Origin: Furfurilactobacillus entadae
GTDB lineage: Bacteria; Bacillota; Bacilli; Lactobacillales; Lactobacillaceae
Assembly: GCF_045862745.1 (NCBI RefSeq)
Contig: NZ_BQXN01000001.1
Location: 1 to 64,000, forward strand
Length of the DNA stretch: 64,000 nucleotides
Direction of reading: 5' to 3'
A model generated the notes under the pieces. That model saw only the letters and a program-made list of their open reading frames with translations, ran no database searches and was not told the origin of the DNA. Positions 53,838 to 63,204 of this stretch are shown here, one piece after another. Positions within the stretch are counted from its first letter, which is position 1, and each line of letters opens with the position of its first letter. The position numbers and the translations under genes are program-made.

Positions 53838-54500
53838 ATGGAAGATCATGAGTTAAAAGATATTTTGGTCTTATTTAATCCAAAGAGAAGTCAACAATAT
53901 GAGTTTAAAAGATGTTTTGTGCGGACTTTACAGGACGTCAATATTGATAAAACAGCATGTACGTTAAATATACGGCATCTGGCACCAAATAGCGTTGCTT
54001 ATGAGCTTAAGTTGATGGTTACAAATGTAGATTCATATTATTTTGGTTTAATTGGTATGGAGCATATGCCGATAACTGTCGACGATTTGGAAGATTTAAA
54101 TATTAGAGCAGAAAAAATGATTTTGACAGAAGAAACCAGATATGGAATTAAAGATCGAGCTGCGTTAGAATCATTGATTATCCGGATGGACTTTGCACCT
54201 TTTGGTCATGACGCACGACCAACAATAATAGATAAGGCTACTTATTTATGGTATACAATTTCAACTAAGCAAATGTTTTGGAATGGCAATAAAAGGACTG
54301 CACTGTTAACGGCGATATTTTTTCTGAAATTGAATGGATATACATTTAGTTTGCAAGATGTCGCTGAAGAGTATAATATTTCTGTGGCAGTAGCCGAAGG
54401 GAAAATGACTAGTAAACAATTGCATCGACATATTGAAGAAAATGTAACCATAGATTTCGATTATTTATCAAGGATTGCAAAAAGCTTTTTAAAGAGTTGA
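53838..54500 (+). CDS. Fic/Doc-family protein with Gln at the expected catalytic His
   Basis: The 220-residue protein has an unrecognised N-terminal region (about 1-75), then a Doc-like domain: YGIKDRAALESLI, PTIIDKATYLWYTI and the motif region QMFWNGNKRTALLTAIFFLKLNG (residues 145-167), ending with AVAEGKMTSKQLHRHI. Doc enzymes phosphorylate EF-Tu and Fic enzymes AMPylate targets, using His in HxFx(D/N)(G/A)NKR. Here that position is Gln145 while Phe147, Asn149 and GNKR are kept, so activity may be lost or changed. The DNA is clearly AT-rich compared with rpmF, suggesting transfer. A 63-aa gene follows 56 bases later, possibly an antitoxin. Confidence 0.8.
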   Translation: MEDHELKDILVLFNPKRSQQYEFKRCFVRTLQDVNIDKTACTLNIRHLAPNSVAYELKLMVTNVDSYYFGLIGMEHMPITVDDLEDLNIRAEKMILTEETRYGIKDRAALESLIIRMDFAPFGHDARPTIIDKATYLWYTISTKQMFWNGNKRTALLTAIFFLKLNGYTFSLQDVAEEYNISVAVAEGKMTSKQLHRHIEENVTIDFDYLSRIAKSFLKS

Positions 54501-54556
54501 GTTGACTGGACATTAGTATATTTATTGCACTTACACGCAATGCACGGGAGGAAATT

Positions 54557-54748
54557 ATGTCAAAAAAGCAATCTATTGATTCTCAAAAAAACGTTAAGCC
54601 AATTGATTTGGAATCTTTTAAAGATATTTCATATAACTCTGTTGAAGTCGATGGACATACGTTAGCAGATTTAAAAAAGGAATCTACTGAACAGATTTTT
54701 CGGGATGAAAAGGTATTGGAAACGTTAAAACGGTTAGCTCGTGTTTAA
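54557..54748 (+). CDS. Small acidic/basic protein downstream of the Doc-like gene (possible antitoxin)
   Basis: The 63-residue protein is highly charged with no membrane span (DLESFKDISYNSVEVDGHTL...). ATG 54557 follows GGGAGG. It is not recognised as Phd or another named antitoxin, but its size, position right after a Doc-like gene and shared AT-rich composition make a toxin-antitoxin partner a fair guess. A strong terminator at 54802 closes the pair. Confidence 0.55.
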   Translation: MSKKQSIDSQKNVKPIDLESFKDISYNSVEVDGHTLADLKKESTEQIFRDEKVLETLKRLARV

Positions 54749-54801
54749 TTTTCAGGAAATTGTTTTTGATTTTTAAATTAAATATAGCGTTATTAAGAGA
54801 G

Positions 54802-54858
54802 TAAGCACATCTGCTGATTGGAAAATATGATCAGCAATAGATGTGCTTATCTTTTTTT
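54802..54858 (+). terminator. Terminator after the Doc-like pair
   Basis: TAAGCACATCT and AGATGTGCTTA form a perfect 11-bp stem with an inner GCTGATtgg.../ATCAGC pairing, followed by seven T. Confidence 0.9.
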
Positions 54859-54938
54859 ACATAAAAGTAATGTGCGCTCATGGTTGGCTCCTGTATAATT
54901 AACAGCCGTGACAAAAAACTCATTGTGGGGGTATTGGA

Positions 54939-55805
54939 ATGCGCAATGCTTTATTAGTAATTCTCATTGTAGCGGGCTGCGCGTTTGCAGGGTACTTATT
55001 TACAGACCTGTGGCGCCACCGCCAAGATCTTCGGCAACCGACCGCCCCCAGAGGGTGGGTTGCGTTAAGCGCAGTCGGTATTTTCTTCCTATCAACGTTA
55101 GGGGTGTCCGATTTTGCCGTTAGTACAGCCATTTATTCGACAACGGGGTGGGTGAAAATGAAACGCCTGCCGGGCACGTTAAACGTTCAAGGCGTTCTTT
55201 CCTTTATTATTATGGGCATTGGGTTCATCGGCACGGTTCATGTTGATCCGTTGACCCTTGTGCTGCTGGTGGGCGCGCAGGTTATTGGCGCGGTGATCAG
55301 TCCGCGGTTTGTCGTTAAACTGCCGGAACGAATCATTAAACAGTGGCTTGCGTGGGGCCTGATCATTGCGGCCTGTTTTATCTTAGCAGGACGTCTGCAC
55401 CTGATTGCTGGAAACGGAACGGCCACGGGGTTAACGGGCTGGAAACTGGTGTTGACGTGTGTGCTTCAGATGGTCTACGGTGCGTTAAATAACATCGGAA
55501 TCGGTTCTTATGCCATGACAACGGCGACCATCTACGCCATGGGGTTAAACCCCATCGTGGCGTTTCCCATCATGATGAGTGGCTCAGCCCTGTCCGTTGC
55601 TGCCGGGAGTAGCTTGTTCATCCACTATGGTGATTATGACCGCCAGTTGGTGAGCGTTGTGTCGGTGGCCGGAATTCTTGGGGTTGTACTCGGCCTCATG
55701 GCTTTTTCACACTTCAACATTGCCATTATTTCCTGGTTGATCCTGGGAGTCCTGTTTTATACGGCTGGAAACCTGCTGTACGGATTGCACCGTTCACGGG
55801 TTTAA
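54939..55805 (+). CDS. TauE/SafE family membrane permease (second copy)
   Basis: The 288-residue protein has about eight hydrophobic spans and the family pattern: a first repeat with TLGVSDFAVSTAIY and a second with YGALNNIGIGSYAM. Members export sulfite or organosulfur/carboxylate anions. A TATAAT at 54894-54899 is the likely -10. It has a different N-terminus and low similarity to the one at 32065. Alone, its substrate is not inferable. Confidence 0.83.
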   Translation: MRNALLVILIVAGCAFAGYLFTDLWRHRQDLRQPTAPRGWVALSAVGIFFLSTLGVSDFAVSTAIYSTTGWVKMKRLPGTLNVQGVLSFIIMGIGFIGTVHVDPLTLVLLVGAQVIGAVISPRFVVKLPERIIKQWLAWGLIIAACFILAGRLHLIAGNGTATGLTGWKLVLTCVLQMVYGALNNIGIGSYAMTTATIYAMGLNPIVAFPIMMSGSALSVAAGSSLFIHYGDYDRQLVSVVSVAGILGVVLGLMAFSHFNIAIISWLILGVLFYTAGNLLYGLHRSRV

Positions 55806-55914
55806 TGTTGAACGGTAGCGAATATGGCGGAAAAATGATAAAATGAGAACGTTACTATAAAATGATTAACGCAGTACCAATGAATAATAAAAGAAAGTCG
55901 GAGTGTTAAGTTAA

Positions 55915-56631
55915 ATGGAAAACGCAGAACAAAAGGGTGCCAAGAAAGAACGAATCCTGATCATTGAGGATGAAAAGAATCTGGCGCGCTTTGTGGAACT
56001 TGAATTAAAACACGAAGGGTATGCCACTCGGGTTGAATATAACGGCCGGACGGGGTTAGATGCCGCTTTAAACAGTGACTTCGACGTTATTTTATTAGAT
56101 TTGATGCTGCCAGAATTAAACGGCCTGGAAGTTTGTCGTCGGGTTCGTGAAGTGAAGAGTACACCAATTGTCATGATGACCGCCCGTGATTCTGTCATTG
56201 ATCGGGTTTCTGGTTTGGATCATGGTGCTGACGACTATATCGTCAAGCCATTTGCCATTGAAGAATTATTGGCACGGGTTCGGGCCTTATTACGGCGGAT
56301 CGACATTGAGGGTGAACAAAAGAACTTCAAACAAACGGTCGTTGAATACAAGGATCTTCGGATCGAAAAGGAAAATCGCATCGTTCGTCGTGGTGATGAG
56401 ATCATTAACCTTACAAAACGTGAGTATGAATTGTTATTGACCCTAATGGAAAACGTTAACGTGGTGTTAGCCCGTGACGTCCTGCTACAAAAAGTTTGGG
56501 GCTACGAGTCAGAAGTTGAGACCAACGTGGTTGACGTGTACATTCGGTACTTAAGAAACAAGATCGACCGGCCTGGAGAAGAAAGTTACATCCAAACGGT
56601 TCGGGGAACAGGGTACGTGATTCGATCATGA
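55915..56631 (+). CDS. arlR: OmpR-family response regulator, ArlR-like
   Basis: The 238-residue protein has an N-terminal receiver with acidic pocket EDEKN, phospho-acceptor Asp in VILLDLMLP, and Lys in DYIVKPFAIEELLARV. A C-terminal winged-helix DNA-binding domain follows (REYELLLTLMENVNVVLARDVLL...). Four-base overlap with the kinase gene shows a true operon. ArlR identity rests on the partner's ArlS signature. Confidence 0.88.
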   Translation: MENAEQKGAKKERILIIEDEKNLARFVELELKHEGYATRVEYNGRTGLDAALNSDFDVILLDLMLPELNGLEVCRRVREVKSTPIVMMTARDSVIDRVSGLDHGADDYIVKPFAIEELLARVRALLRRIDIEGEQKNFKQTVVEYKDLRIEKENRIVRRGDEIINLTKREYELLLTLMENVNVVLARDVLLQKVWGYESEVETNVVDVYIRYLRNKIDRPGEESYIQTVRGTGYVIRS

Positions 56632-58214
56632 TGACAACAGATGAGCAGACGCCTAAAAAACGCCACCGCTTATCGTTAAAATGGAAGTGGACACTCGGTA
56701 CTGGGACGGGTGTCTTTGTCATTTTTACGGTAGTTTTAGGCCTTTTATTTTCTAGTTTTACCACGGTGTTGCTTCGCGAGGAACGACAGCGGACTAATGA
56801 TGCGGTCGACATTGTGACGCAACGGGTCAAAACGGCGTCCAAGTCGTTAACGACAGCGGATGTGGAACCAGTGCTGCGGCCAAGTGGACGGTTCAATCAA
56901 CCGAGCGATCCAAGTAAACCTAATCAGCATCAAAACCTGTACAGTGACGAAATCATCCGCACATTGGCGAGTGATAATCTAGCTGTAACGGTGTATGACC
57001 GGAGTGGGGCAGAGATTTTTGCGTCTCGAGTGGATGAGGAGCCGTTTAAGGCAGTTTCCGGGCGGCGGTTGACGTTGACCCGGTTAAACGGGCGCCGGGT
57101 GTACGTGGAACGGGCCCCCATTTATGCGCATAAGGGGTCTAACCGTGTCGTGGGGTACGTCCAGGTCACCAATCAATTACAAGATTATTGGCAGACCTAC
57201 AAGCGGATGGGCTCCATCTTGATTGTTCTATTGTTGATTGGATTACTGGCAATCTCTGTGTTTGGTTACATGTTGGCGAGCTACTTTTTGCGGCCAATTG
57301 CGGACATTAGCGAAACCATCGAGCGTGCCAGTGCCGATCCACAATCAAGCGCCCGGGTACCATCCTCCAAAAGAAATGATGAATTATCTGATCTATCGGA
57401 ATTGTTGAATGGCATGCTGGACCAGATGCAACGTTATATCGACCAGCAGCAACAGTTTGTGGGCGACGTCTCGCATGAATTACGGACCCCGGTCGCCATC
57501 ATTCAAGGCCACATGGAATTATTAAACCGGTGGGGAAAAGACGACCCTGAGGTGTTAAACGAATCCATTCAGGCCTCCCTCGCGGAAACAAAGCGGATGC
57601 AGAGCTTGGTCCAGGAGATGCTAGATCTCTCACGTGCTGAACAGGTCGAAATTGACTTTAGAAACCAGGTCACGGACATCAAGGAAGTGGTGAACCAGGT
57701 CTTTAGCAACTTCGAAATGATTCATCCGGAGTTTACGTTTGCGTTAGATGATGACTTTCGGAACGCGACTTATGTATCAATGTTTCGGGATCACCTGGAG
57801 CAGGTGTTGATCATTTTGATGGATAATGCGGTCAAATACTCACAAACGCGAAAAGAGATTCATGTGGCCATGTCTGCGGCGGGTCACAACGTGCAAGTCC
57901 AAGTGCAAGACTTTGGTGAAGGGATCGCGCCTGAAAACATCGACCGTGTCTTTAACCGCTTTTACCGGGTCGATAAAGCCCGGTCCCGTGAAAAAGGGGG
58001 CAACGGCCTGGGCCTATCCATCGCGCAACGCTTGGTGGAAGGGTACAACGGAAAAATTTCTGTTGAATCTGTATTGGACCACGGATCCATTTTCCAAATT
58101 TCGTTGCACGTGTTGAGTGCTGAAGAACGGACACGTTTGGAGAAGCTCCAAGCGGCCCAGGAACCAGCGAAACCACTGGATGAACCATTGGCGGATAGCA
58201 ATTTATTGGAATAA
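56628..58214 (+). CDS. arlS: Sensor histidine kinase, ArlS-like
   Basis: The 528-residue membrane kinase has two spans (about 25-50 and 195-220) bracketing a sensor domain, then HAMP (about 220-275). The phospho-acceptor region is DVSHELRTPVAIIQGHMEL with the ArlS-typical RWGKDDPEVL after it. The ATPase has the N box (LMDNAVKYS), G1 DFGEGI and G2 GGNGLGLSI. In staphylococci and lactococci ArlRS controls wall, adhesion and stress genes. The LPxTG adhesin gene next door may be a target (inference). Confidence 0.9.
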   Translation: MMTTDEQTPKKRHRLSLKWKWTLGTGTGVFVIFTVVLGLLFSSFTTVLLREERQRTNDAVDIVTQRVKTASKSLTTADVEPVLRPSGRFNQPSDPSKPNQHQNLYSDEIIRTLASDNLAVTVYDRSGAEIFASRVDEEPFKAVSGRRLTLTRLNGRRVYVERAPIYAHKGSNRVVGYVQVTNQLQDYWQTYKRMGSILIVLLLIGLLAISVFGYMLASYFLRPIADISETIERASADPQSSARVPSSKRNDELSDLSELLNGMLDQMQRYIDQQQQFVGDVSHELRTPVAIIQGHMELLNRWGKDDPEVLNESIQASLAETKRMQSLVQEMLDLSRAEQVEIDFRNQVTDIKEVVNQVFSNFEMIHPEFTFALDDDFRNATYVSMFRDHLEQVLIILMDNAVKYSQTRKEIHVAMSAAGHNVQVQVQDFGEGIAPENIDRVFNRFYRVDKARSREKGGNGLGLSIAQRLVEGYNGKISVESVLDHGSIFQISLHVLSAEERTRLEKLQAAQEPAKPLDEPLADSNLLE

Positions 58215-58254
58215 AAAACCGTTAATAATATTTAGTTATAAATAGTCCAGAAAA

Positions 58255-58302
58255 AATATCCGGTTAATTAGTGTTGTATTCACTAATTAATCGGATATTT
58301 TT
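58255..58302 (+). terminator. Terminator after arlS
   Basis: AATATCCG-TTAATTAGT pairs with ACTAATTAA-CGGATATT over 17 pairs with one mismatch, followed by TTTTG. The rest of 58303-58481 holds the adhesin promoter region, with TTGACA at about 58382. Confidence 0.9.
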
Positions 58303-58481
58303 TGCTTCCTTAATTTAGGCTATCTACATGAAAGCCTTACCAAGTGTTAATTCTAAAGGATTGCTAATTTCGTTCACCCCGTTGACAGTTAAATTTCAGC
58401 ATGGTAACCTGCACACAAGGGATTAAAAAAATTGATTTTTAACAACTTTAAATAAGCAATTAATGATAAGGAGCGAGGAAA

Positions 58482-60836
58482 ATGGGACGTCAGCAACGGG
58501 GAGAACAAGACCAAGCTTGCCATTATAAACTGTATAAATCAGGGCGATTTTGGGTCGCAGCTGGAATCAGTGTTTTGGCGATTCAAGGGGCTGGTATTGT
58601 CAGTGCAAAGGCAGATTCTTCGACGACCGCGCTACCAGTTGAACAACCGCAGTCAGTGTCACAGAGCTCCAGCCAAGGGTCAGCAGTGGCACTAACGCAA
58701 AACCAAAGTCAGGTCAATCCAACTAGTTCGTCCTCACAGTCAGTAGCGACACAAGCGGTCATGTCAGTGGCGTCTTCTGATGGACAGATTCAAGCTTCAG
58801 CGGCGTCTGCACAAACGGCAGATGGTCAAACCGCGGCGACAATGAGTAACGTTCAAACTGAAAGCGATCAATTACCATCTTCCAAAGCGGCTCAAGCGAA
58901 TGATCTGAATGACCAGTCAACTGTTCATGCGATCCAAATGAAGACAACTGCCGTTGCGTCACCAGTTGCTGAGTCGATCTCTGCCGGTTCCAACGAGTCC
59001 GCACATTTGGATTCAGATGTGGTTCAAATTGATGATCCTCAGCTTAAAAAGGCAATGTTAACTGAATTTCAGGTGACGACTTGGGAATTAACGTATGGTG
59101 ATGTTCGTCATGTTCACTTTGCAAGTAGCACGAAACAAATTGATATTAGTTTAATTCCACAAGCAACTAAAAATCCGTTAACTAGTTTAACGGGGCTGGA
59201 AGTGCTACGAGAACTACCAGCAGACTGGAGTGTTCGGCTAATGGTCTACCTTAAGCCGGGCGTTTCGCTCGTACCGTTGACCGGGCTTCACATTACGAGT
59301 GCCTTGACCATTCAGCAAGATGGTGCCGGTAATTGGACTGACGCTGACATTGCAGCGTTAAATTCACTAACGCTTGGAAAACTTGATTTATATTGGGGCA
59401 TTGAACTTGCCGGAATTACAAGTAATGTCAATTCAACAGGGTTAACGAACAATCAACTTTTGAAATTGGACCCAATGTTTACTAATGCATCACTAGCTAA
59501 TCCAGATGCTTTGTATTTCTCATTATCCAACCAACGATTATCTGACTATTCTTATTTCTCAAAGTTTTCTAATGTCCATGTATTTTCCGTTAATAACTAC
59601 CGTGTCTACAACACGCCGGTGAACGCTGCACAGACTGGTAATGATCTAACAATCACCAGTCAAACGGTTGGGATCGATGGGCAACCGGCATTGACGGGTT
59701 ATAAAACCTACAATAGTAGCGATGCACCGTTAGTGACCATTAATGGTCACCAATATATTATCAAAAATTCAAAGCAATATAGCACGATTCGCTATGCCAT
59801 TATCGACAATCAGTATGGCGTTAGCGGCTATCCATCCCTTTCAGAAGTGCAGTATGCTAACGGGAATACATTGATCCAAACCGGAATGGAATACTACCGG
59901 ACGACGTGGGGCAATGTGAACGTTAACTATGTCGATGAGCAAGGAAATGTCATTGCAGACGCCGAGGTAGTGAATGGTGACGTTAACGCTACCTATGCAA
60001 CCACGCCAAAGACAATTGCGGGTTATAGCGTTAAGTCCGTCACGGGTGATACAACCGGAACCTTTACTGTGCAGCCGAAAACAGTGACGTACGTTTATAC
60101 TAAGGATGCTGTTAAAGGTGCAGATGTAACGGTGAAGTATGTGGATGAGCAAGGGAAAGAAATTGCACCAGCGGAGACATTATCCGGTAACGTCGGCGAT
60201 ACTTATACGGCGGCTCAAAAAGAAATCGGTGGCTACACCTTCAAGAATACTGAGGGAAACAGCACCGGAACGTTTACTGATCAGCCGCAAACAGTGACGT
60301 ATGTTTACACCAAAAACACGGTTCAGGGTGCCGATGTAACCGTTAAGTACGTGGATGAGCCGGGTAACAAAATTGCGCCATCAGAGACGTTATCCGGAAA
60401 TGTGGACGATGTCTATACGGCCACACAGAAGTCAATTGCTGGCTATACATTTAAAAAGGTTGACGGTAATGTTACCGGAATGTTTACAGAGCAAGTCCAA
60501 ACAATTACGTATATTTACGCAGCTAATGAAGAACCAAGTGTAACGCCAGGCGGTAACGGCAATGGTGAAGGGACACCTAACAGCGGCAATAACGGAACTG
60601 ATGCTAAAGGCCCAGATGGCGAACACTCAAGCGAACTACAAACAAGTGGACATGAAAGTACGCCAATGGTTCCAATTGTTCAGAACGAAAAACCAGGCCA
60701 CGATACAAACGTTAAAAAGCAAATGTTACCTGAAACAGGGACGACCGCAACTGATCGATCCACTGTTGTGGGCGTAATGACGGTATTAGGAACATTAGTT
60801 ACGTTACTAGGCTTCGGGAGACGTCGGAAAGATTAG
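58482..60836 (+). CDS. LPxTG-anchored MucBP surface protein (KxYKxGKxW signal)
   Basis: The 784-residue protein has a KxYKxGKxW-type signal peptide (HYKLYKSGRFW, cleavage after SAKA about residue 45), a Ser/Gln/Ala-rich stalk (45-175), a large leucine-rich-like or beta-rich domain (about 185-480) and three MucBP repeats (about 487-560, 563-633, 636-706) with the V-x-Y-V-D-E-x-G-x-x-I and T-Y-V-Y-T edges. A Gly/Asn-rich linker precedes LPETG, a hydrophobic span and RRRKD. Sortase A should anchor it to peptidoglycan, and MucBP domains bind mucin. AAGGAGCGAGG precedes the ATG. The frame is intact, unlike the two remnants at 260 and 34200. Confidence 0.92.
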   Translation: MGRQQRGEQDQACHYKLYKSGRFWVAAGISVLAIQGAGIVSAKADSSTTALPVEQPQSVSQSSSQGSAVALTQNQSQVNPTSSSSQSVATQAVMSVASSDGQIQASAASAQTADGQTAATMSNVQTESDQLPSSKAAQANDLNDQSTVHAIQMKTTAVASPVAESISAGSNESAHLDSDVVQIDDPQLKKAMLTEFQVTTWELTYGDVRHVHFASSTKQIDISLIPQATKNPLTSLTGLEVLRELPADWSVRLMVYLKPGVSLVPLTGLHITSALTIQQDGAGNWTDADIAALNSLTLGKLDLYWGIELAGITSNVNSTGLTNNQLLKLDPMFTNASLANPDALYFSLSNQRLSDYSYFSKFSNVHVFSVNNYRVYNTPVNAAQTGNDLTITSQTVGIDGQPALTGYKTYNSSDAPLVTINGHQYIIKNSKQYSTIRYAIIDNQYGVSGYPSLSEVQYANGNTLIQTGMEYYRTTWGNVNVNYVDEQGNVIADAEVVNGDVNATYATTPKTIAGYSVKSVTGDTTGTFTVQPKTVTYVYTKDAVKGADVTVKYVDEQGKEIAPAETLSGNVGDTYTAAQKEIGGYTFKNTEGNSTGTFTDQPQTVTYVYTKNTVQGADVTVKYVDEPGNKIAPSETLSGNVDDVYTATQKSIAGYTFKKVDGNVTGMFTEQVQTITYIYAANEEPSVTPGGNGNGEGTPNSGNNGTDAKGPDGEHSSELQTSGHESTPMVPIVQNEKPGHDTNVKKQMLPETGTTATDRSTVVGVMTVLGTLVTLLGFGRRRKD

Positions 60837-60853
60837 TAAATTTTAGTTTAGAA

Positions 60854-60902
60854 GCAAAAAAATAGGGCTCGAAATCAGAAGATGATTTCGAGCCCTATTT
60901 TT
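60854..60902. terminator. Bidirectional terminator between the adhesin and yidC
   Basis: AAAAATAGGGCTCGAAATC and GATTTCGAGCCCTATTTTT pair perfectly over 19 bases with a seven-base loop. It has A-run before and T-run after, so it serves both converging genes. Confidence 0.95.
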
Positions 60903-60934
60903 ATATGACGCGGCAAACGATGAGGAAAAATCGC

Positions 60935-61867
60935 TTAGTCGTTATCGTGATGATGCTGTTGCTTACCAGCGTTACGTTGCCGGTTATTCTTATCCTGGCT
61001 AGCGTCAGTAATTGGCGCAGCTGACGTTGCCGGCGTTTCTGTCGCCATAACGGGCTTCGGTGTTGGCTTTTTAATTGGGTTCTTTTCCAATTCTTCAGCA
61101 ATTTGTGCCCGAATCCGTGGCCGGTACCAAGCGATGATCAATGTTTGCAAACATGCGAACAGTCCACCGACGAAGAAGTATAGCCCCAATGCAGCTGGTG
61201 TTGAGAACGTGACGAACAAGATCATAACAGGACTCATAATCATCATGGTCCGCATTTGCTTCTTCTGATCTTCTGGTAATCCTAACAGTGACAGGTAACC
61301 CTGAAGCAGGTAGGCCAAGAAGGAAAGAATCGCCAAGATTAGTTTTGGTTTGTCCAACTGAATGCCGTAGAACGTTGCGTGCGTTAATTCAGGCGCGTAA
61401 CGAATGGCAGCGTACAGGGCAGCAAAGATTGGTAATTGAATGACTAATGGTAAACAGCCAATCCCACCAGTCATCGAAATGCCGTTATCACGGTACAATT
61501 GCATCATTTCTTGACTGATGGCTGTCTTTTCCTCGGTCGTTGTTGCGGCCTTTTGGCGGGCCTGGATGTCTTGCATTTGTGGCCGAACCATGGACATTTT
61601 TTCTTGTTGAACGGTTGCCTGGCGTGATTGCCGAAGCATTAGTGGTAACAGAACTAACCGAACGATTACAGTCAGTAAGATGATTGCCCAACCGTAGTTT
61701 CCGCCAAGGAACTTAGCGGCCCATTCCATGAAGTGGACCATGGGTTGCCCACCGTATGTCCAGATGATCCCAACGGGTTTCCCGTGGCTCGTCCGCACAC
61801 AGCCGCTTAACAGCAGTGCTAAAACACCGAGTGCACTGAGCACCGCGATGCGATTATTCTTTTTCAT
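60935..61867 (-). CDS. yidC: Membrane protein insertase YidC/Oxa1 family (lipoprotein form)
   Basis: The 310-residue protein inserts membrane proteins with or after SecYEG. It has a lipoprotein signal (LLSGC, Cys23), five membrane spans, and the YidC core: GWAIILLTVIVRLVLLPL with the conserved hydrophilic-groove Arg, and GIGCLPLVIQLPIF. A basic, His-rich C-terminal tail (HHHDND end) suggests the YidC2-type ribosome contact. AAAGGAT precedes the ATG. Whether it is YidC1 or YidC2 depends on the other copy, not in this window. Confidence 0.93.
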   Translation of the reverse strand: MKKNNRIAVLSALGVLALLLSGCVRTSHGKPVGIIWTYGGQPMVHFMEWAAKFLGGNYGWAIILLTVIVRLVLLPLMLRQSRQATVQQEKMSMVRPQMQDIQARQKAATTTEEKTAISQEMMQLYRDNGISMTGGIGCLPLVIQLPIFAALYAAIRYAPELTHATFYGIQLDKPKLILAILSFLAYLLQGYLSLLGLPEDQKKQMRTMMIMSPVMILFVTFSTPAALGLYFFVGGLFACLQTLIIAWYRPRIRAQIAEELEKNPIKKPTPKPVMATETPATSAAPITDASQDKNNRQRNAGKQQHHHDND

Positions 61868-61946
61868 AAGGTATGATGAATCCTTTCAGATTAACTTTGG
61901 TAACTTGCTAAGAATACTAAAAAACGGGGGTGATTTCAATCATTCG

Positions 61947-62222
61947 TCAGTAAATGTCAAACTTTTTAAACGGTTGGTGGGGTAATTCATGACTCGTCAG
62001 TGTTGTGACGTGCGACCAAGAATTCGGTGAGGCCTTGATGGCTTCTGTCACCAACTCAACCATGCTTGGCGACCCCTGTAAGACGATCGTGACGTCGCCG
62101 TTAACTTCATTACGAGCAAACCCAGTCAAATGGTGCCGGATTGCGAGTTGCGACACGGAGTAACGAAAGCCCACCCCCTGAACGCGACCCTGGGCGGTAA
62201 GATGAACGGTGATTTCTGCCAT
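61947..62222 (-). CDS. acyP: Acylphosphatase
   Basis: This 91-residue enzyme hydrolyses acyl phosphates. Motif 1 is GRVQGVGFRYSV with the phosphate-binding Arg, and motif 2 is GFARNEVNGDV with the catalytic Asn. ATG 62222 follows GGAGGTTC. It is divergent from the RNA methyltransferase gene, as often seen in lactobacilli, with yidC downstream on the same strand. Confidence 0.95.
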   Translation of the reverse strand: MAEITVHLTAQGRVQGVGFRYSVSQLAIRHHLTGFARNEVNGDVTIVLQGSPSMVELVTEAIKASPNSWSHVTTLTSHELPHQPFKKFDIY

Positions 62223-62290
62223 ATGAACCTCCAAAAGACGGGATTTGTTGGGAAAGCTACTGTCATCGTAGCATGAAACGGTGCGGATTA

Positions 62291-62299
62291 TGCTATAAT
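62291..62299 (+). promoter_or_regulatory. Extended -10 promoter of the RNA methyltransferase gene
   Basis: TGCTATAAT is a perfect extended -10 element 24 bases before the ATG at 62323. Confidence 0.75.
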
Positions 62300-62322
62300 T
62301 TGACGTCAGTGAGGTAATTATA

Positions 62323-63093
62323 ATGGAAAAAATCGTTTCGCTTCAAAACAACCGGGTGAAGACCTGGAAGAAATTAGCCACCAAGAAGGGCCGCGAACAA
62401 GCGGGGACTTATTTACTTGATGGCTGGCACCTCGTCAAGGAGGCCGTTGCTGCTAACGTCGAACTTGTGGCTGTTATGGGAACACGTGAGGCCTGGCAGG
62501 CTTATGCAAGTGAACTCTCAGAGCATTTGAACGCCATTGAAATTAGTGATGACGTGGCTAAAGCTATCGGGGACACCGTAACACCACAAGGGATTTTTGC
62601 CGAGGTGAAGGTGCCAACGACCAGCACAACGTTGCCAGAGGTCGTCACTGGTGCTTGGTTGTTCTTGGATGCGGTCCAAGATCCAGGGAACATTGGGACC
62701 ATCGTTCGGACCGCGGATGCAGCCGGCTTTAGTGGGGTTGTTTTTGGTCACGGAACGGCAGATCAGTTTGCACCAAAAGTGGTTCGGGCCATGCAAGGCA
62801 GCCAGTTCCACATTCAGTTAGTGTCAGAGGACATGTATGCCGCTGTGCGCTACTTTAAGCGTTCTGGCCTCCCAGTTTACGGGACCAAGCTTGATCCAGA
62901 CGCACAATCCTACCGTGATGTAACGGTGGGAGCCGACTTTGGGTTGATCATGGGGAACGAAGGAAACGGCATGGCTGCGGAATTAGGTAAGCTCACAACG
63001 GCCAATTTATACATTCCGATTCTTGGTCAAGCAGAGTCACTAAACGTTGCCATTGCGGCCGGTGTCTTGATGTTCCGGCTGAAGGAAGCTTAA
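62323..63093 (+). CDS. TrmH/SpoU-family RNA 2'-O-methyltransferase
   Basis: The 256-residue protein has an N-terminal SpoU substrate-binding domain (VSLQNNRVKTWKKLATKKGRE) and the SPOUT knot motifs: motif 1 LDAVQDPGNIGTIVRTADAAG, motif 2 LIMGNEGNGM, motif 3 IPILGQAESLNVAIAAG. It methylates a ribose of rRNA or tRNA. The precise nucleotide is not readable from sequence. Confidence 0.92.
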   Translation: MEKIVSLQNNRVKTWKKLATKKGREQAGTYLLDGWHLVKEAVAANVELVAVMGTREAWQAYASELSEHLNAIEISDDVAKAIGDTVTPQGIFAEVKVPTTSTTLPEVVTGAWLFLDAVQDPGNIGTIVRTADAAGFSGVVFGHGTADQFAPKVVRAMQGSQFHIQLVSEDMYAAVRYFKRSGLPVYGTKLDPDAQSYRDVTVGADFGLIMGNEGNGMAAELGKLTTANLYIPILGQAESLNVAIAAGVLMFRLKEA

Positions 63094-63204
63094 TCAATTT
63101 AGTTTGCATAAAACGAGCCAAAAGACTATGAAAAAGTAAGCAAACCTGCTACAATACGTTTCAGATTCACAATTGTTCGTTAATTAAAGAAAAGGAAGCA
63201 TTGA

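Noticed and set aside
58482..60836. Tandem MucBP repeats as a novel repeat system
   Set aside because: They are ordinary protein-domain repeats in an intact LPxTG adhesin.
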